NCBI GenBank assembly: GCA_001687465.1
Contig: LVLI01000883.1
Location: forward strand, 1-17,275
Reading direction: 5' to 3'
DNA: 17,275 bases
Source: Halocafeteria seosinensis
Lineage: Eukaryota; Sar; Bigyra; Bicosoecida
Position numbers and translations under genes: made by a program. Below are positions 8,870-17,004 of the stretch, one piece after another. Position 1 is the stretch's first letter; every line of letters starts with the position of its first letter. The notes under the pieces are model-generated. The model saw only the letters and a program-made list of their open reading frames with translations. It made no database searches and had not been told where the DNA came from.

Positions 8870-9509
8870 ATGAAGCAGCGAGATGTGCCGACCACCCGGC
8901 GAATGAAATCGTGCGAGTCCATGGAGTCTTCCAAGTCGTTGAATCGAAATACGGCGAGAAAACGGCCGGCTGCTTCGAGTAACTTGCCCGGCTCCAGTTC
9001 CACTAGTAAACGAGTTTCAACAAGAAATGAAAAAGCAAACTTACAGAAGAATGCAAAAAGCACTATCTCGACGGATCCGCCCCAAACGAGACAAAATCGA
9101 CCTTCCCGAACAGAGTTGCCTGAGGAACTGCAAGAAACAGAAACTTTGTCGGAAACTGCGCCGGCGACCTCCCAAGTGGATCCCCGTTGGGGTAGCTGGG
9201 AAGCTATCGTAAAGGGAGGAAAAACCAAAACTAGTCATAGTTCTTCCGAAGTGACGCAAAATGATGTAGTAGAGAAATCTTCCGCAGACGAGGAGGATTG
9301 GTGGGGAAGAAAGATTAGCTCCTCCACGGAAACTCACCCACCGCAAGCGGAGGGCAATGAGAGACAGCAAAATTCAAAAGAAGTCAGTAGGTCACCTGTA
9401 TCTCCCAGGACTGAAAAAGAGGAGGCAGAGTCTCTTGGAATTGAGGAGTCACATTCCCATTTCAGTCCTCAAGAAGAGAAAGAGGGCTCTGCAACAGTAA
9501 CGTCCCGTG
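8870..9509 (+). CDS. Exon 1 of a multi-exon gene: basic, disordered N-terminal region
   Basis: The ATG at 8870 in context aacaaaATGaag is the first ATG of a long open frame, which runs uninterrupted to 9709 if unspliced. The encoded segment (MKQRDVPTTRRMKSCESMES...) is Ser/Thr/Glu/Lys-rich and low in hydrophobics, so likely disordered. Basic patches such as RNTARKRPAA could act as nuclear signals. I place a donor at 9510 (CGTG|GTACTT), with the acceptor GAG ending at 9589. That splice is phase 1 and moves to the frame reading VDNQFDRGAARNASNLYPVF, which looks more like a folded protein than the unspliced tail. No family is recognised. The start composition resembles that of the gene at 17005. 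A retrotransposon gag-like origin cannot be excluded, but no zinc knuckle is seen. Confidence 0.5.
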
Positions 9510-9589
9510 GTACTTCTCTAACACCACCTAATGATGCATGGCCAGGGACATCTGAAAATCCGCTATTTAGACTACACCATGTGCCTGAG

Positions 9590-9672
9590 TCGACAACCAG
9601 TTTGATCGAGGAGCCGCCCGCAATGCTTCCAATCTTTATCCTGTATTCTTTGGGACACTGGACTTGCACAAG
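9590..9672 (+). CDS. Probable exon 2 of the plus-strand gene
   Basis: It encodes a folded-looking segment (VDNQFDRGAARNASNLYPVF, then FGTLDLHK). It would be entered in phase 1 after an 80-bp intron (9510-9589) and left in phase 0 at AAG|GTGCGT (9672/9673). Its frame is closed upstream by TGA at 9586-9588, which forces either splicing or a frameshift at this point. Confidence 0.4.
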
Positions 9673-9760
9673 GTGCGTAGTTACTCGTCGTCCAATGCAT
9701 CCGAAATGAGCGAAACAGTCTTTCTGCTGAACAGGTGTAAAAGCCGCAAATTTCTGGAAG

Positions 9761-9866
9761 GAGCCAACTTTCGAGTTTATTACTATCACGGAAGATGGAG
9801 AAAGTAAGAGATTCCCTCGTTTTACTCCGTATTTGCAGACTTCGCACTTATCTCTCATTGCAGAAG
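9761..9866 (+). CDS. Probable exon 3 of the plus-strand gene
   Basis: After an 88-bp candidate intron (9673-9760) the frame reads EPTFEFITITEDGESKRFPR, then FTPYLQTSHLSLIAE, before a candidate donor GTGCGC at 9867. The same frame stops at 9884. An internal GTAAGA...TTGCAG pair (9804-9863, 60 bp) is in frame and could be an optional intron. The link to the next exon does not keep phase with any good acceptor, so either my boundary is wrong or a frameshift lies here. Confidence 0.4.
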
Positions 9867-9980
9867 GTGCGCCCCATGCTCTCTGAAAGTAACGGCAGGA
9901 AAGGTTTGTCAATGGCGAAGTGAATATAGACCAAAGAAGCATCACAACTCAGCTTTGTGTGTTATGTTGCTGCATTACAG

Positions 9981-10035
9981 AGTGGAGTTAACCCTGGTAG
10001 AGGCAGCAGGTGGACGAGAGTAAATATTGACGTTT
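9981..10035 (+). CDS. Probable short exon before the 72-bp intron
   Basis: A strong acceptor (TTGCTGCATTACAG, ending 9980) is followed by a frame reading SGVNPGRGSRWTRVNIDV. That frame ends in phase 1 at the consensus donor GTAAGT (10036). Joining to 10108 gives VNIDV-Y-SFAKDPVDRIF in frame. Its upstream connection is unresolved. Confidence 0.4.
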
Positions 10036-10107
10036 GTAAGTTGGACAATCGGGTTCCTGTCAACGCTTGAGGCGCTTTTCATCAACAACATGGCTACGGG
10101 GCTGCAG
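10036..10107 (+). other. Candidate 72-bp intron (GTAAGT...CTGCAG)
   Basis: The donor matches the GTAAGT consensus and the acceptor is CTGCAG. Splicing is phase 1 on both sides and removes the in-frame TGA at 10068-10070. Confidence 0.5.
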
Positions 10108-10572
10108 ATAGTTTTGCTAAGGACCCGGTGGATCGAATTTTTCGCCTAAAGAAGGGCTTCTCTCAAAGGTTTAATGATCCAAACCGTACCGTGAGACAAG
10201 CAGGCTTGTACATTCCAGTGTCAACGTTGCTGGAAGCTCGTCAGGAAGATGTCATAAAGTGTTTTCATTTCTATGGAGGAACGATGATCCGCGACCGCTC
10301 TCCGGAAGAAGATACATCCGAGGAAGTGGTTTATCACGGAAATCCTATGGCGACGGTAAAGTTAGTTCCTTCTGCCAAGGATACTGCTAAGATAATACTG
10401 ACGACCGAGCTCACAGAAGATAGCAGTGAGCTGCGCCTCCACGAGCATACATACGCCTCTAATGGATACCTAGTATTGCATGTAGCCTGGGTGTCACAGA
10501 CGATCAAGGTGCGTTTTTGTGGCCTGTAGCGGTTCCGATGCCTATTCATCCAGAAGATGAAACGGGACGCAG
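10108..10572 (+). CDS. Folded-domain exon of the plus-strand gene, one frame slip
   Basis: This encodes the best folded-looking part of the gene: AKDPVDRIFRLKKGFSQRF, RTVRQAGLYIPVSTLLEARQ, EDVIKCFHFYGGTMI, MATVKLVPSAKDTAKIILTT. Near 10460-10463 the protein-like frame moves by one base, from HEHTYASN to WIPSIACSLGVTDDQGAFLW, then PVAVPMPIHPEDETGR. No plausible intron explains this, so a single-base deletion (mutation or assembly error) is the simplest reading. The exon ends in phase 2 at GCAG|GTGCGT (10572/10573). The domain is not one I recognise. Its hydrophobic beta-strand-like segments suggest a globular domain between disordered regions. Confidence 0.5.
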
Positions 10573-10677
10573 GTGCGTATGGGGCAGAATGCTCCTTCGC
10601 TGGAGGCTGATCTGGATAACCCCCCTTTACCGTCCGGAAACCTGGCTCCACCATTTACATGTATTCTCTTGCGAAGC
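10573..10677 (+). other. Candidate 105-bp intron
   Basis: The donor is GTGCGT at 10573. The acceptor lies in tgtattctcttgcgaag, ending 10677. Phase 2 on both sides joins DETGR to SNVQGSEIFLL without a stop. Confidence 0.5.
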
Positions 10678-10708
10678 AATGTTCAAGGGTCAGAGATATT
10701 CCTTCTAG
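10678..10708 (+). CDS. Micro-exon of 31 bp
   Basis: The 31-bp segment encodes (S)NVQGSEIFLL. It is bounded by a phase-2 acceptor and a phase-1 donor (CTAG|GTATGG) that agree with the reading frames on both sides. The agreement in phase at two successive junctions is the main support. Confidence 0.45.
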
Positions 10709-10784
10709 GTATGGCCATTCGAGTTTGCTTACTGCTTCCATTAAGGCACATTATGGCAAATTGTGAATTGTGATCCGCGTACAG
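10709..10784 (+). other. Candidate 76-bp intron (GTATGG...TACAG)
   Basis: Phase-1 splicing joins IFLL-D-KGESLPSTS and removes the stops TAA (10742) and TGA in the flanking frames. The length resembles the neighbouring candidate introns. Confidence 0.55.
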
Positions 10785-11649
10785 ATAAGGGAGAAAGTTT
10801 GCCATCTACATCTCAAATAGCTAAAGTATCCAATCGTGTTTTAGCCGATACGGTAGAAAATTCGCCGGTGGAAGGATCGCCCCAGAAAGCAACCGCCAGC
10901 CGAATGGAACCGCCCCGATCAGTAGCGGTAGTTGCTGGCAAGCGTACGATTCCGCAATTGATATGTGGCAAATCAGATCTGAACGCGCTTTTGAGCGACC
11001 CCTCGTCGGTTGGTTCACGAAGTGAAGACTCAAAGTCTCGTAAGAAAAGCTCGTCTCCAACAGTGAAACAAGTGGAGTCTGCAGCTGAGTCTGGTGATGG
11101 TGACGGAAATAACGAAGGTTTACAGGAAGGAGTCGTTAACTCAATAGAAGAGGTAATACAGGGAAATGCATCGAAGAAGAGGAGCAACAAAAGAACAACC
11201 GGTAGCAAGGCCGAGAAAAAGACCAGAAACAAGGAGACTTGTCAAACAACGTACACAATGCCCGTCGCTGACACATTTGGAGCACCGCCTATGTCTCAAC
11301 CCGATGAAGAAGGCATGAGCATAGATAACTCTCAGTCTGAAGAAGCTTGTACCTTTCCGCCCCGCGCTTCCAGTCAGGAACGTATGGACTATGACAACAG
11401 TACCGCCACTGATGCTAGCAAGCATGAATCTGTTAGAGAAGAGGTTCCGAAAGAAGGGGCAAGAGCTGGTGAACGTTTGCCTCGCTTTTCTTCTCTGGCA
11501 AACTCAGTTCTGACGGACGTCTCGAAGGCTAGAGGGTTTTCTCGAGGGAAGCTAACAAGAGAAAAGAGCACAAGCAGGCTGCCTTTCGCCCCCGTTGGAA
11601 ATTCGTCAACTCCAAGGATGCCGTGTTGCATGTTTCATCCATTTCTCAG
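10785..11649 (+). CDS. Large disordered, NLS-bearing exon of the plus-strand gene
   Basis: About 288 codons of Ser/Glu/Lys-rich sequence with few hydrophobic clusters. A strong basic patch (KKRSNKRTTGSKAEKKTRNK, near 11174-11233) looks like a bipartite nuclear signal, which suggests a nuclear protein. Acidic runs surround it (ESGDGDGNNEG, SQPDEEGMSIDNSQSEE). The C-terminal part is again basic (FSRGKLTREKSTSRLPF). The frame stays open to 11809. A donor CTCAG|GTACAG at 11649/11650 may end the exon at HPFLR, because the following residues look less protein-like. No conserved domain is recognised. Confidence 0.5.
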
Positions 11650-11901
11650 GTACAGTGCAAAACACGTCAAGAGCATTCACCCTCTGCCTCATTGCCGACG
11701 TTCGGCGAGTGTCCTCCAGCGTGTGACTGACAGGCTCTCCTCGCAACCTCTTTGTTCGAAATACTTGTCAAACTTAGACACTGACTTTAGTCTCTTCGTG
11801 AATGTCTAGGAAGTAGTGTACTGTACAGCCTTCCCCGACGTTGGCGCGGGTCGACGGCGCCTCTTCCCGAAGAACTGTAGAGCAGTTGCTCTCTCGAAGA
11901 A

Positions 11902-12456
11902 TGACTTCTGCATTTAGTCACCCGTATGGTCATCGAGGATGAGTCTGTCGACCGAGTAGATCCTTCAACGAATAATAGGCAGGAGACTAGCGAGTCAGAG
12001 TCGTCTCTGTTGTCTGATTCCCCAGAAGCTCGATACCTTCGAGCCACGCTTTGGGATTTATCGGTTACTCTTTGATCTTGTCTTTGTTTACGGAAGCAAC
12101 ATTGTTATGAATATCCTGCTTCTCGTGCAACGGTGACACAAGATGGACAATACATGCAAAATTCGGTTGCAGTCTGCGACTTCCAGCATATTCAGCATTC
12201 TGACACTGTGCGGCTCATCCTTTCCCCGGTGTATATACACTGTGATGTATTGTTGGTTTCCAAAAACCCAACGCCTTGGAGGACACTGCGTGTTTGTGTG
12301 TATGCACACAATTGTGGCATCATGAACGCAAGACGGAACTTGGAACTTTCGTTCGACGCCAGCACCGAGCGGAACGTCAGCGTCTTCATTGAATGTATTC
12401 GCCTAAATGATACAACGCCTAACGATACGGTAAGGGGCGGGGGCTTCCTTTCATGA
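11902..12456 (+). pseudogene. Segment leading into the LRRs; one in-frame stop
   Basis: One frame reads LVTRMVIEDESVDRVDPST, then SESESSLLSDSPEARYLRAT, LWDLSVTL, a TGA at 12073-12075, and continues QHCYEYPASRATVTQDGQYM, SDTVRLILSPVYIHCDVLLV, NLELSFDASTERNVSVFIE, CIRLNDTTPNDTV. The last peptide resembles the cap IQRIRRNDPGYTNT that precedes the LRRs in the minus-strand genes, which places this directly before an LRR domain. A one-base shift at the G-rich run 12433-12443 separates it from the LRR frame. Possible acceptors exist (for example TAATAG ending 11978, in phase with the 11649 donor), so the exon start is uncertain. The stop and shift suggest decay or assembly error. Confidence 0.42.
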
Positions 12457-12457
12457 A

Positions 12458-12712
12458 GTGGATGAGCCCAAAGCAAGAGACGTAGCAGATGCGCTGCGTG
12501 TCAATACGACAATATTCACAATTGTTTTAAGAGGGAACCAAATTGATGATGGTGTGCAATTCCTAGCTGACGCTTTTCGCGTGAACATCACGTTGACGGT
12601 GATAAGCCTAGGCTACAATCAAATTGGCGATCCGGACATACAATATTTGGTTAATGCTTTACGAGTCAATACGACTTTGACAGCCTTAGTTTATAGCTGC
12701 AGAAATCCCTAG
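12458..12712 (+). pseudogene. Degenerate LRR C-terminus of the plus-strand gene
   Basis: This encodes DEPKARDVADALRVNTT, then FTIVLRGNQIDDGVQFLADA, TLTVISLGYNQIGDPDIQYL, VNALRVNTTLTALV, and a TAG at 12710-12712. These are the same 28-residue ribonuclease-inhibitor-type LRRs as on the minus strand, but only about three units. Substitutions are spread through the framework and the last unit is truncated. The final stop may be the natural gene end. Its frame is offset by one base from the preceding segment. Homology to the LRR family is clear; integrity is not. Confidence 0.6.
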
Positions 12713-13070
12713 CTGCGAAGCATAATTTGTCTCCGATCATCTACTTGGGTTGTTAAACTAGCATTTTGCTGCCGTCTGTGGAGGATGAATAGACAGAATA
12801 GCACAATCACGATGGCTGCTAGTGAATGAACGACTTTGACTCAGCCTCGAGTCGCACAGTATCAGTACTGAGTTGTACATTCGTCATTGGTGATGCTTAC
12901 ACCGATCGAGCAGAACGACTGTTACTTCCTTTCGCCACTCTTACTCGGAAAATAAAGCCATAGGGAGTGTGAACCTTGGAGAGCTGGTTTGGAACCAGTG
13001 GTTTCTAACTACTCGTAGAACCGTACAACTTGTACAGTGTACCTGTGTACTGGATAGGTCGTACTCCAAC
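12713..13070. other. Intergenic, no gene seen
   Basis: Spacer after the degenerate LRRs. It contains ttgtacagtgtacctgtgta at 13029-13048, shortly before the ATG at 13071. A similar ttgtacagtgtata occurs at 16926-16939, before the gene start at 17005. Confidence 0.4.
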
Positions 13071-13331
13071 ATGGCGCGAAACAAAGAAACATCAAACACA
13101 TCGGCAACAGGAAGAAACAAGTACCAAATAAAGATGATGAAATCCGGAAACTTTGTTTCTATTCTAATTGACACCATTGTTCTGATTGCTCTTAACGGTG
13201 GTACTGAGTCGCAAGGGGCGTTGTCAGGCTGCAAACCGCTCGACGGGCCTAGTATTCACCTCTTCGTGCTTGGTAAAATCGGTCACGAATTGTTTCGGGG
13301 TCTATTCGAGCGAGGTTCATGTCACTCCTGA
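13071..13331 (+). CDS. Possible isolated gene start or short ORF, 86 aa
   Basis: The ATG at 13071 (context ccaacATGgcg) opens a frame starting MARNKETSNTSATGRNKYQ, then FVSILIDTIVLIALNGG (a short hydrophobic stretch), and stops at 13329-13331. The first residues resemble those of the protein at 17005 (MPKKGASNTNTATTRRANTR). It overlaps the 3' end of the minus-strand gene by 83 bp. It may be a truncated 5' end of a gene like the one at 17005. Function is unknown. Confidence 0.3.
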   Translation: MARNKETSNTSATGRNKYQIKMMKSGNFVSILIDTIVLIALNGGTESQGALSGCKPLDGPSIHLFVLGKIGHELFRGLFERGSCHS

Positions 13332-15090
13332 AAAATAGTAAGACTTGAACTCCTCGAACTGTGGCGGGAGGGCTTTTATCGCGGCCTTTCAAGGTGTCTG
13401 AAATAGAGACCTTCTTCCGAAACAGCTTCTCTCCAATTGACGGGTACCGGGAGTACTTGGCGGCAAGCTCCATAGAGACGGATTCGACAATAACGCGCTT
13501 GATGGTCTGAACGGCGAAATTGAAACCAAAGTCAACTCGGTCAAACTCGTCCGTTCCAGGGACACTTGGGTCATTATTACCTGTGAGAGTTGAGTCTTGC
13601 GGCACTTGCGCGTGCTCTTGGTTACGCACTAAAGAATCCGTCCTTCCCAAAACACTGCTGTCAATATTCTGTTCTGTATGCTCTCGATTAGCATTGGTAA
13701 TCTCGGTAACATTCTGTACCTGATGGTACACTTCCTCCAAACGCTTTTCAATCCTATCGATTCTTACCGCCTGAGCAGAGTGCCCGGTGGAGGTTGTCGG
13801 ATCCGGCAATTGCTGTTGGGCACTCGATCCGCTGCCAACGTCCTGTCCATTGTTTTGATTCTTCTCAGCGATCTCTTTTGCAGCTCTAGCTTCAACTGTG
13901 GCGTTACTGGCCTCACCTCGCACCTCTTCAAATTCAGCTCGCAGCGTATCTACTTCACTTCTTGAGGCATGCCCATGTTCGACAACATTTAATTTTTCTT
14001 CAAGACGCGCCACTCTGTCACGTGCATCATTTGCGACGTTCGTGGATCCACTCCCACCCTCTAGATGATCGGCACCCAATGCTTCATATCTACCCCAACG
14101 CATTCAATATTTGTCGTGCACTGAAATCACCTGCATTGATATCCCCTCGCATGCAAACTTTCACAATTGCCATGCCACAAGCAAGTCCTTCTTCCTCATA
14201 CACATTTGTCGGTGGTTTCGACATGATGCGATCCCGGATTCGTCGCCAAATATCCCGTGGTTCTTTCATGGGGTCCAGTGCGTCAATGTGATCTTTTAAT
14301 CCCAATGTAATATTCCGAGTGACATGCTCGACCAGTTGCATAATTTCGGTGTGAGTGGGGGCCACGGATAGCAGTTCTCCATTGCCTGAGTGATATCCAA
14401 GTATACATATCCAGTCATCACAGTGTGCAATGCGCCACTAATCTGACTTGCAATTGGAACATTCTGAAGCAATGCATTCAGTAAAGAGGTAACCATCGAC
14501 TTCTTCTTGCTGCCTGTGTCGATAGCGACATCACCTGTACGTACACTCATCGCTGCGATAAAGTAATCATACACGATTGAATTCAGACAGGTATAAAAGG
14601 TCTGTAACTTTGAATCCTTTTGGATATAGGCCAAGACTTTGTCTTCATCCTCTTTTTCCAAAGCCCGAGGAATTTCATGTCGATGAACTGCCACCCCAGT
14701 TTTTGGCAACACACGAGTCCGAAGTTCTTCGACTTCTTCCACAGTCAGCGTCACGTATTCTTGCTGCGAACGGTTCGCTCCCGATCCTAACGTTTCTGTT
14801 GTTGGCTTGTCGCCTTTCTGTTCATGCGATCTACCGGTATTCGCACTGCCATCGCCAGAAGTACCAGATTCTTTGGTGTTGGTTTCGCTCTCGGCACCAG
14901 AAGAGGTCGCATAAGTCGTAGATTGTGGTCGTTGCTTATGGTACTGAGGCTGCTGGGACTCGCTGTTTCTTTGATCTCCTTGCTGTGGCGACAAAGTTGG
15001 CGTAAGGCGATCATTATTACCGCCTTTCCGTTGTCCCTTTTCCTTCTGCCTGATCTCTTCAGCTTCTCGCTTGGCTCGTTCGGGTTCATA
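13249..15090 (-). pseudogene. Linker plus helical and coiled-coil C-terminal exon of an LRR protein, two frameshifts
   Basis: This last exon is spliced in phase 0 after CATTGCAG (15091-15098). It begins with the charged linker YEPERAKREAEEIRQKEKGQ, a match to exon A. A Gln/Ser/Thr/Gly-rich spacer follows, then a helical region (YVTLTVEEVEELRTRVLPKT, KVLAYIQKDSKLQTFYTCLN) with a hydrophobic stretch (LLNALLQNVPIASQISGALH). Near 14383 the frame shifts by one missing base, and the sense continues ELLSVAPTHTEIMQLVEHV, then KEPRDIWRRIRDRIMSKPP. Near 14095 one extra base restores the original frame after ILNALG, giving RYEALGADHLEGG. Next come two coiled-coil candidates (RDRVARLEEKLNVVEHG; RIDRIEKRLEEVYHQVQNV) and a C-terminal block (VDFGFNFAVQTIKRVIVESV) to the TAG at 13249. 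The two shifts cancel over about 613 codons. This could be a recent pseudogene or two assembly errors. I know no family for it; an effector or oligomerisation role is inference. Confidence 0.65.
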
Positions 15091-15443
15091 CTGCAATGAA
15101 CAAATCCCAACAAGAAAGCAGATAAATAGAGATAATAATACTTTGCTCAGTATTTAACAACTGTGGCAATGCACAATCATTGCGCTAGGAATAGTCAGTT
15201 CATGCCAACCAAAACACAAACATAAGAAAATAGCAGCCAGGAGTTAGTTCATCAGAGAACAGCCAAGGCGACCGCCCCTTTTCACACTGTACGTCGTCGC
15301 AGCGAGCTACAACCCTTCCTTATACATGCATCGTTCACCTCGTTGTTGTGTGCTCTAACAAAGAGATCTAGTCTCATTCTATTGGCACGAGTCTTTGACA
15401 AAACACGATGGTTGCTTGCTGGAGGAAGTCGTCGTGATCTTAC
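15091..15443 (-). repeat. 353-bp phase-0 intron (copy 3)
   Basis: The donor is AAG|GTAAGA (15444/15443) and the acceptor CATTGCAG ends at 15091. It has the same length as 970-1322 and aligns with it gap-free, about five substitutions over the first 309 positions. Unlike the other copies, the frame entering from the LRRs stays open far into the intron (VRSRRLPPASN..., stop at 15282), because a C-to-T-type change removed the early stop. Confidence 0.8.
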
Positions 15444-16419
15444 CTTGTTTCTCTGGAATACTAAATGACTGATTGTGTCCGAAAGAGATTGTTCCTTGAT
15501 TTGGTTGTCGCTTATATCGATCCTCGTCAATGTCGTATTGACCCGCAAAGCATCCGCCAAATGTTGAGCTCCTGTAGCGCGGATTTGATTCCCTGCTAAA
15601 TTAATCCAAGTCAATGTCGTATTGACCCGCAAGGTATCCGCCACATTTTGAGCTCCTGTATCCCCCATTTGATTATATCCTAAACCAATCCCGGTCAATG
15701 TCGTGTTGACCCGCAAGGCATCCGCCAAATGTTGCGCTCCTGTATCGCCAATTTGATTCTCGTCTAAATCAATCCTAGTCAATGTCGTATTGACCCGCAA
15801 GGCGTCCGCCAAATGTTGAGCTCCTGTAGCACCAATTTGATTCCCTCCTAAATTAATCCACGTCAATGTCGTATTGACCCGCAGGGCATCCGCCAAATGT
15901 TGAGCTCCGATTTGATTCCCTGCTAAACCAATCCCGGTCAATGTCGTGTTGACCCGCAAGGCATCCGCCAAATGTTGAGCTCCTGTAGCACCGATTTGAT
16001 TCACTCCTAAATGAATCGTAGTCAATGTCGTATTGAACCGCAAGGCATCCGCCAAATGTTGAGCTCCTGTATCACCGATCTGATTCCCTGCTAAATTAAT
16101 CACAGTCAATGTCGTATTGACCCGCAAGGCATCCGCCAAATGTTGCGCTCCTGTAGCACAGTCAATGTCGTATTGACCCGCAAGGCATCCGCCAAATGTT
16201 GCGCTCCTGTAGCACCGGTTTGATTCTCTCTTAAATCAATCTCCGTCAATGTCGTATTGTCCCGCAAGGCATCTGCTATGTCTTTTGCATCTCGGTCATC
16301 CAATTTCTCCTTAAAAAGATCCCATTCTGTATTCGTATACTCTGGGTCATTTCGTCGAATCCGTTGAATACTGGTCTGCACTCTTTCTTCCTCCTCCTGT
16401 TGCTGCTGTTGGACACCAT
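15444..16419 (-). pseudogene. LRR array C: about ten LRRs, frameshifted copy of the LRR first exon
   Basis: An ATG at 16419 matches the start of exon B (MVSNSS versus MASNSS), but a 10-bp deletion just downstream throws the LRR cap out of frame. The cap frame reads upstream as QQQQQEEEERVQTSIQRIRR and has no ATG before a stop near 16480. Two LRRs follow, then a 28-bp deletion at about 16155-16160 shifts the frame again. Eight further repeats run to the phase-0 donor at 15444/15443. One unit also lacks 9 bp (NQIG-AQHL, around 15910), which is in frame. Without these changes it would encode an LRR domain spliced to the linker exon at 15090. The indels do not cancel, so this copy appears inactivated unless an alternative start or upstream exon is used. 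The exposed residues vary between units as in exons A and B. Confidence 0.7.
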
Positions 16420-17004
16420 TCGGGTTGTCAAAATTTGCAATACCAGACTCTTCGCTTTTTCTAGCTTTTTATCCCTTTCTCATCCCAATTGAGTAGACAT
16501 ATGGACAGTTAAGAGGTGCGAATAGGCAATGATGAGGGCAAACAACGCCGACTTACAATTTGTAAGTTACAAAGTAGCAACCTGCTGTTGAATTCGAGCA
16601 AGCAGTCTATCCAGGTCTGCTGTGGCGTTGCTCATCGTGCCTGGGCGTGTCTTTACGCACAGCCAATGTACCACGCTCCCTTAAGTACATTATAGTTTTT
16701 CATATCGTTTACCACAGTCACTTTCACTTCTGCTGCCAAGGCAAGACTTCCTACCAAAAGTGACGGCATCCAGAGGGGACAATGCTTTCGTTCACTTGGA
16801 GAAATGGAGTTGAATTCTATTCATTCAATGCAATGAATGAGGTCTATTAGTATCTGGCATTGATCGTGCGTGGGTTATAAAGAAGCACATTCTTCTGTTT
16901 CGCTCTCTTTGGTAGATTCTGTGTGTTGTACAGTGTATACCAACAGGTTGAGGTTGATACAGTAGATAAAGTTTATTACCACCGTTCATCGTTTGTAAGA
17001 GACG
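16420..17004. other. Divergent intergenic region between LRR array C and the 17005 gene
   Basis: This is the presumed shared 5' flank of two divergent genes. It contains ttgtacagtgtataccaaca (16926-16945), resembling the sequence before the ATG at 13071, and a small inverted repeat tcattca/tgaatga (16821-16827 and 16834-16840). No coding frame longer than chance was found. Confidence 0.45.

Noticed and set aside
9041-9370. Minus-strand frames over the 8870-9709 exon (also 8809-9228 and 9469-9945)
   Set aside because: They are Ser/Phe/Leu-rich antisense shadows of a Ser/Glu-rich coding strand, with no motif of their own.
10813-11232. Minus-strand frame opposite the disordered exon
   Set aside because: It is an antisense shadow; the plus-strand reading has matching splice phases at its start.
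14577-14921. Plus-strand frames over the C-terminal exon of the LRR protein
   Set aside because: They are antisense to the linker and helical coding region and carry no recognisable features.
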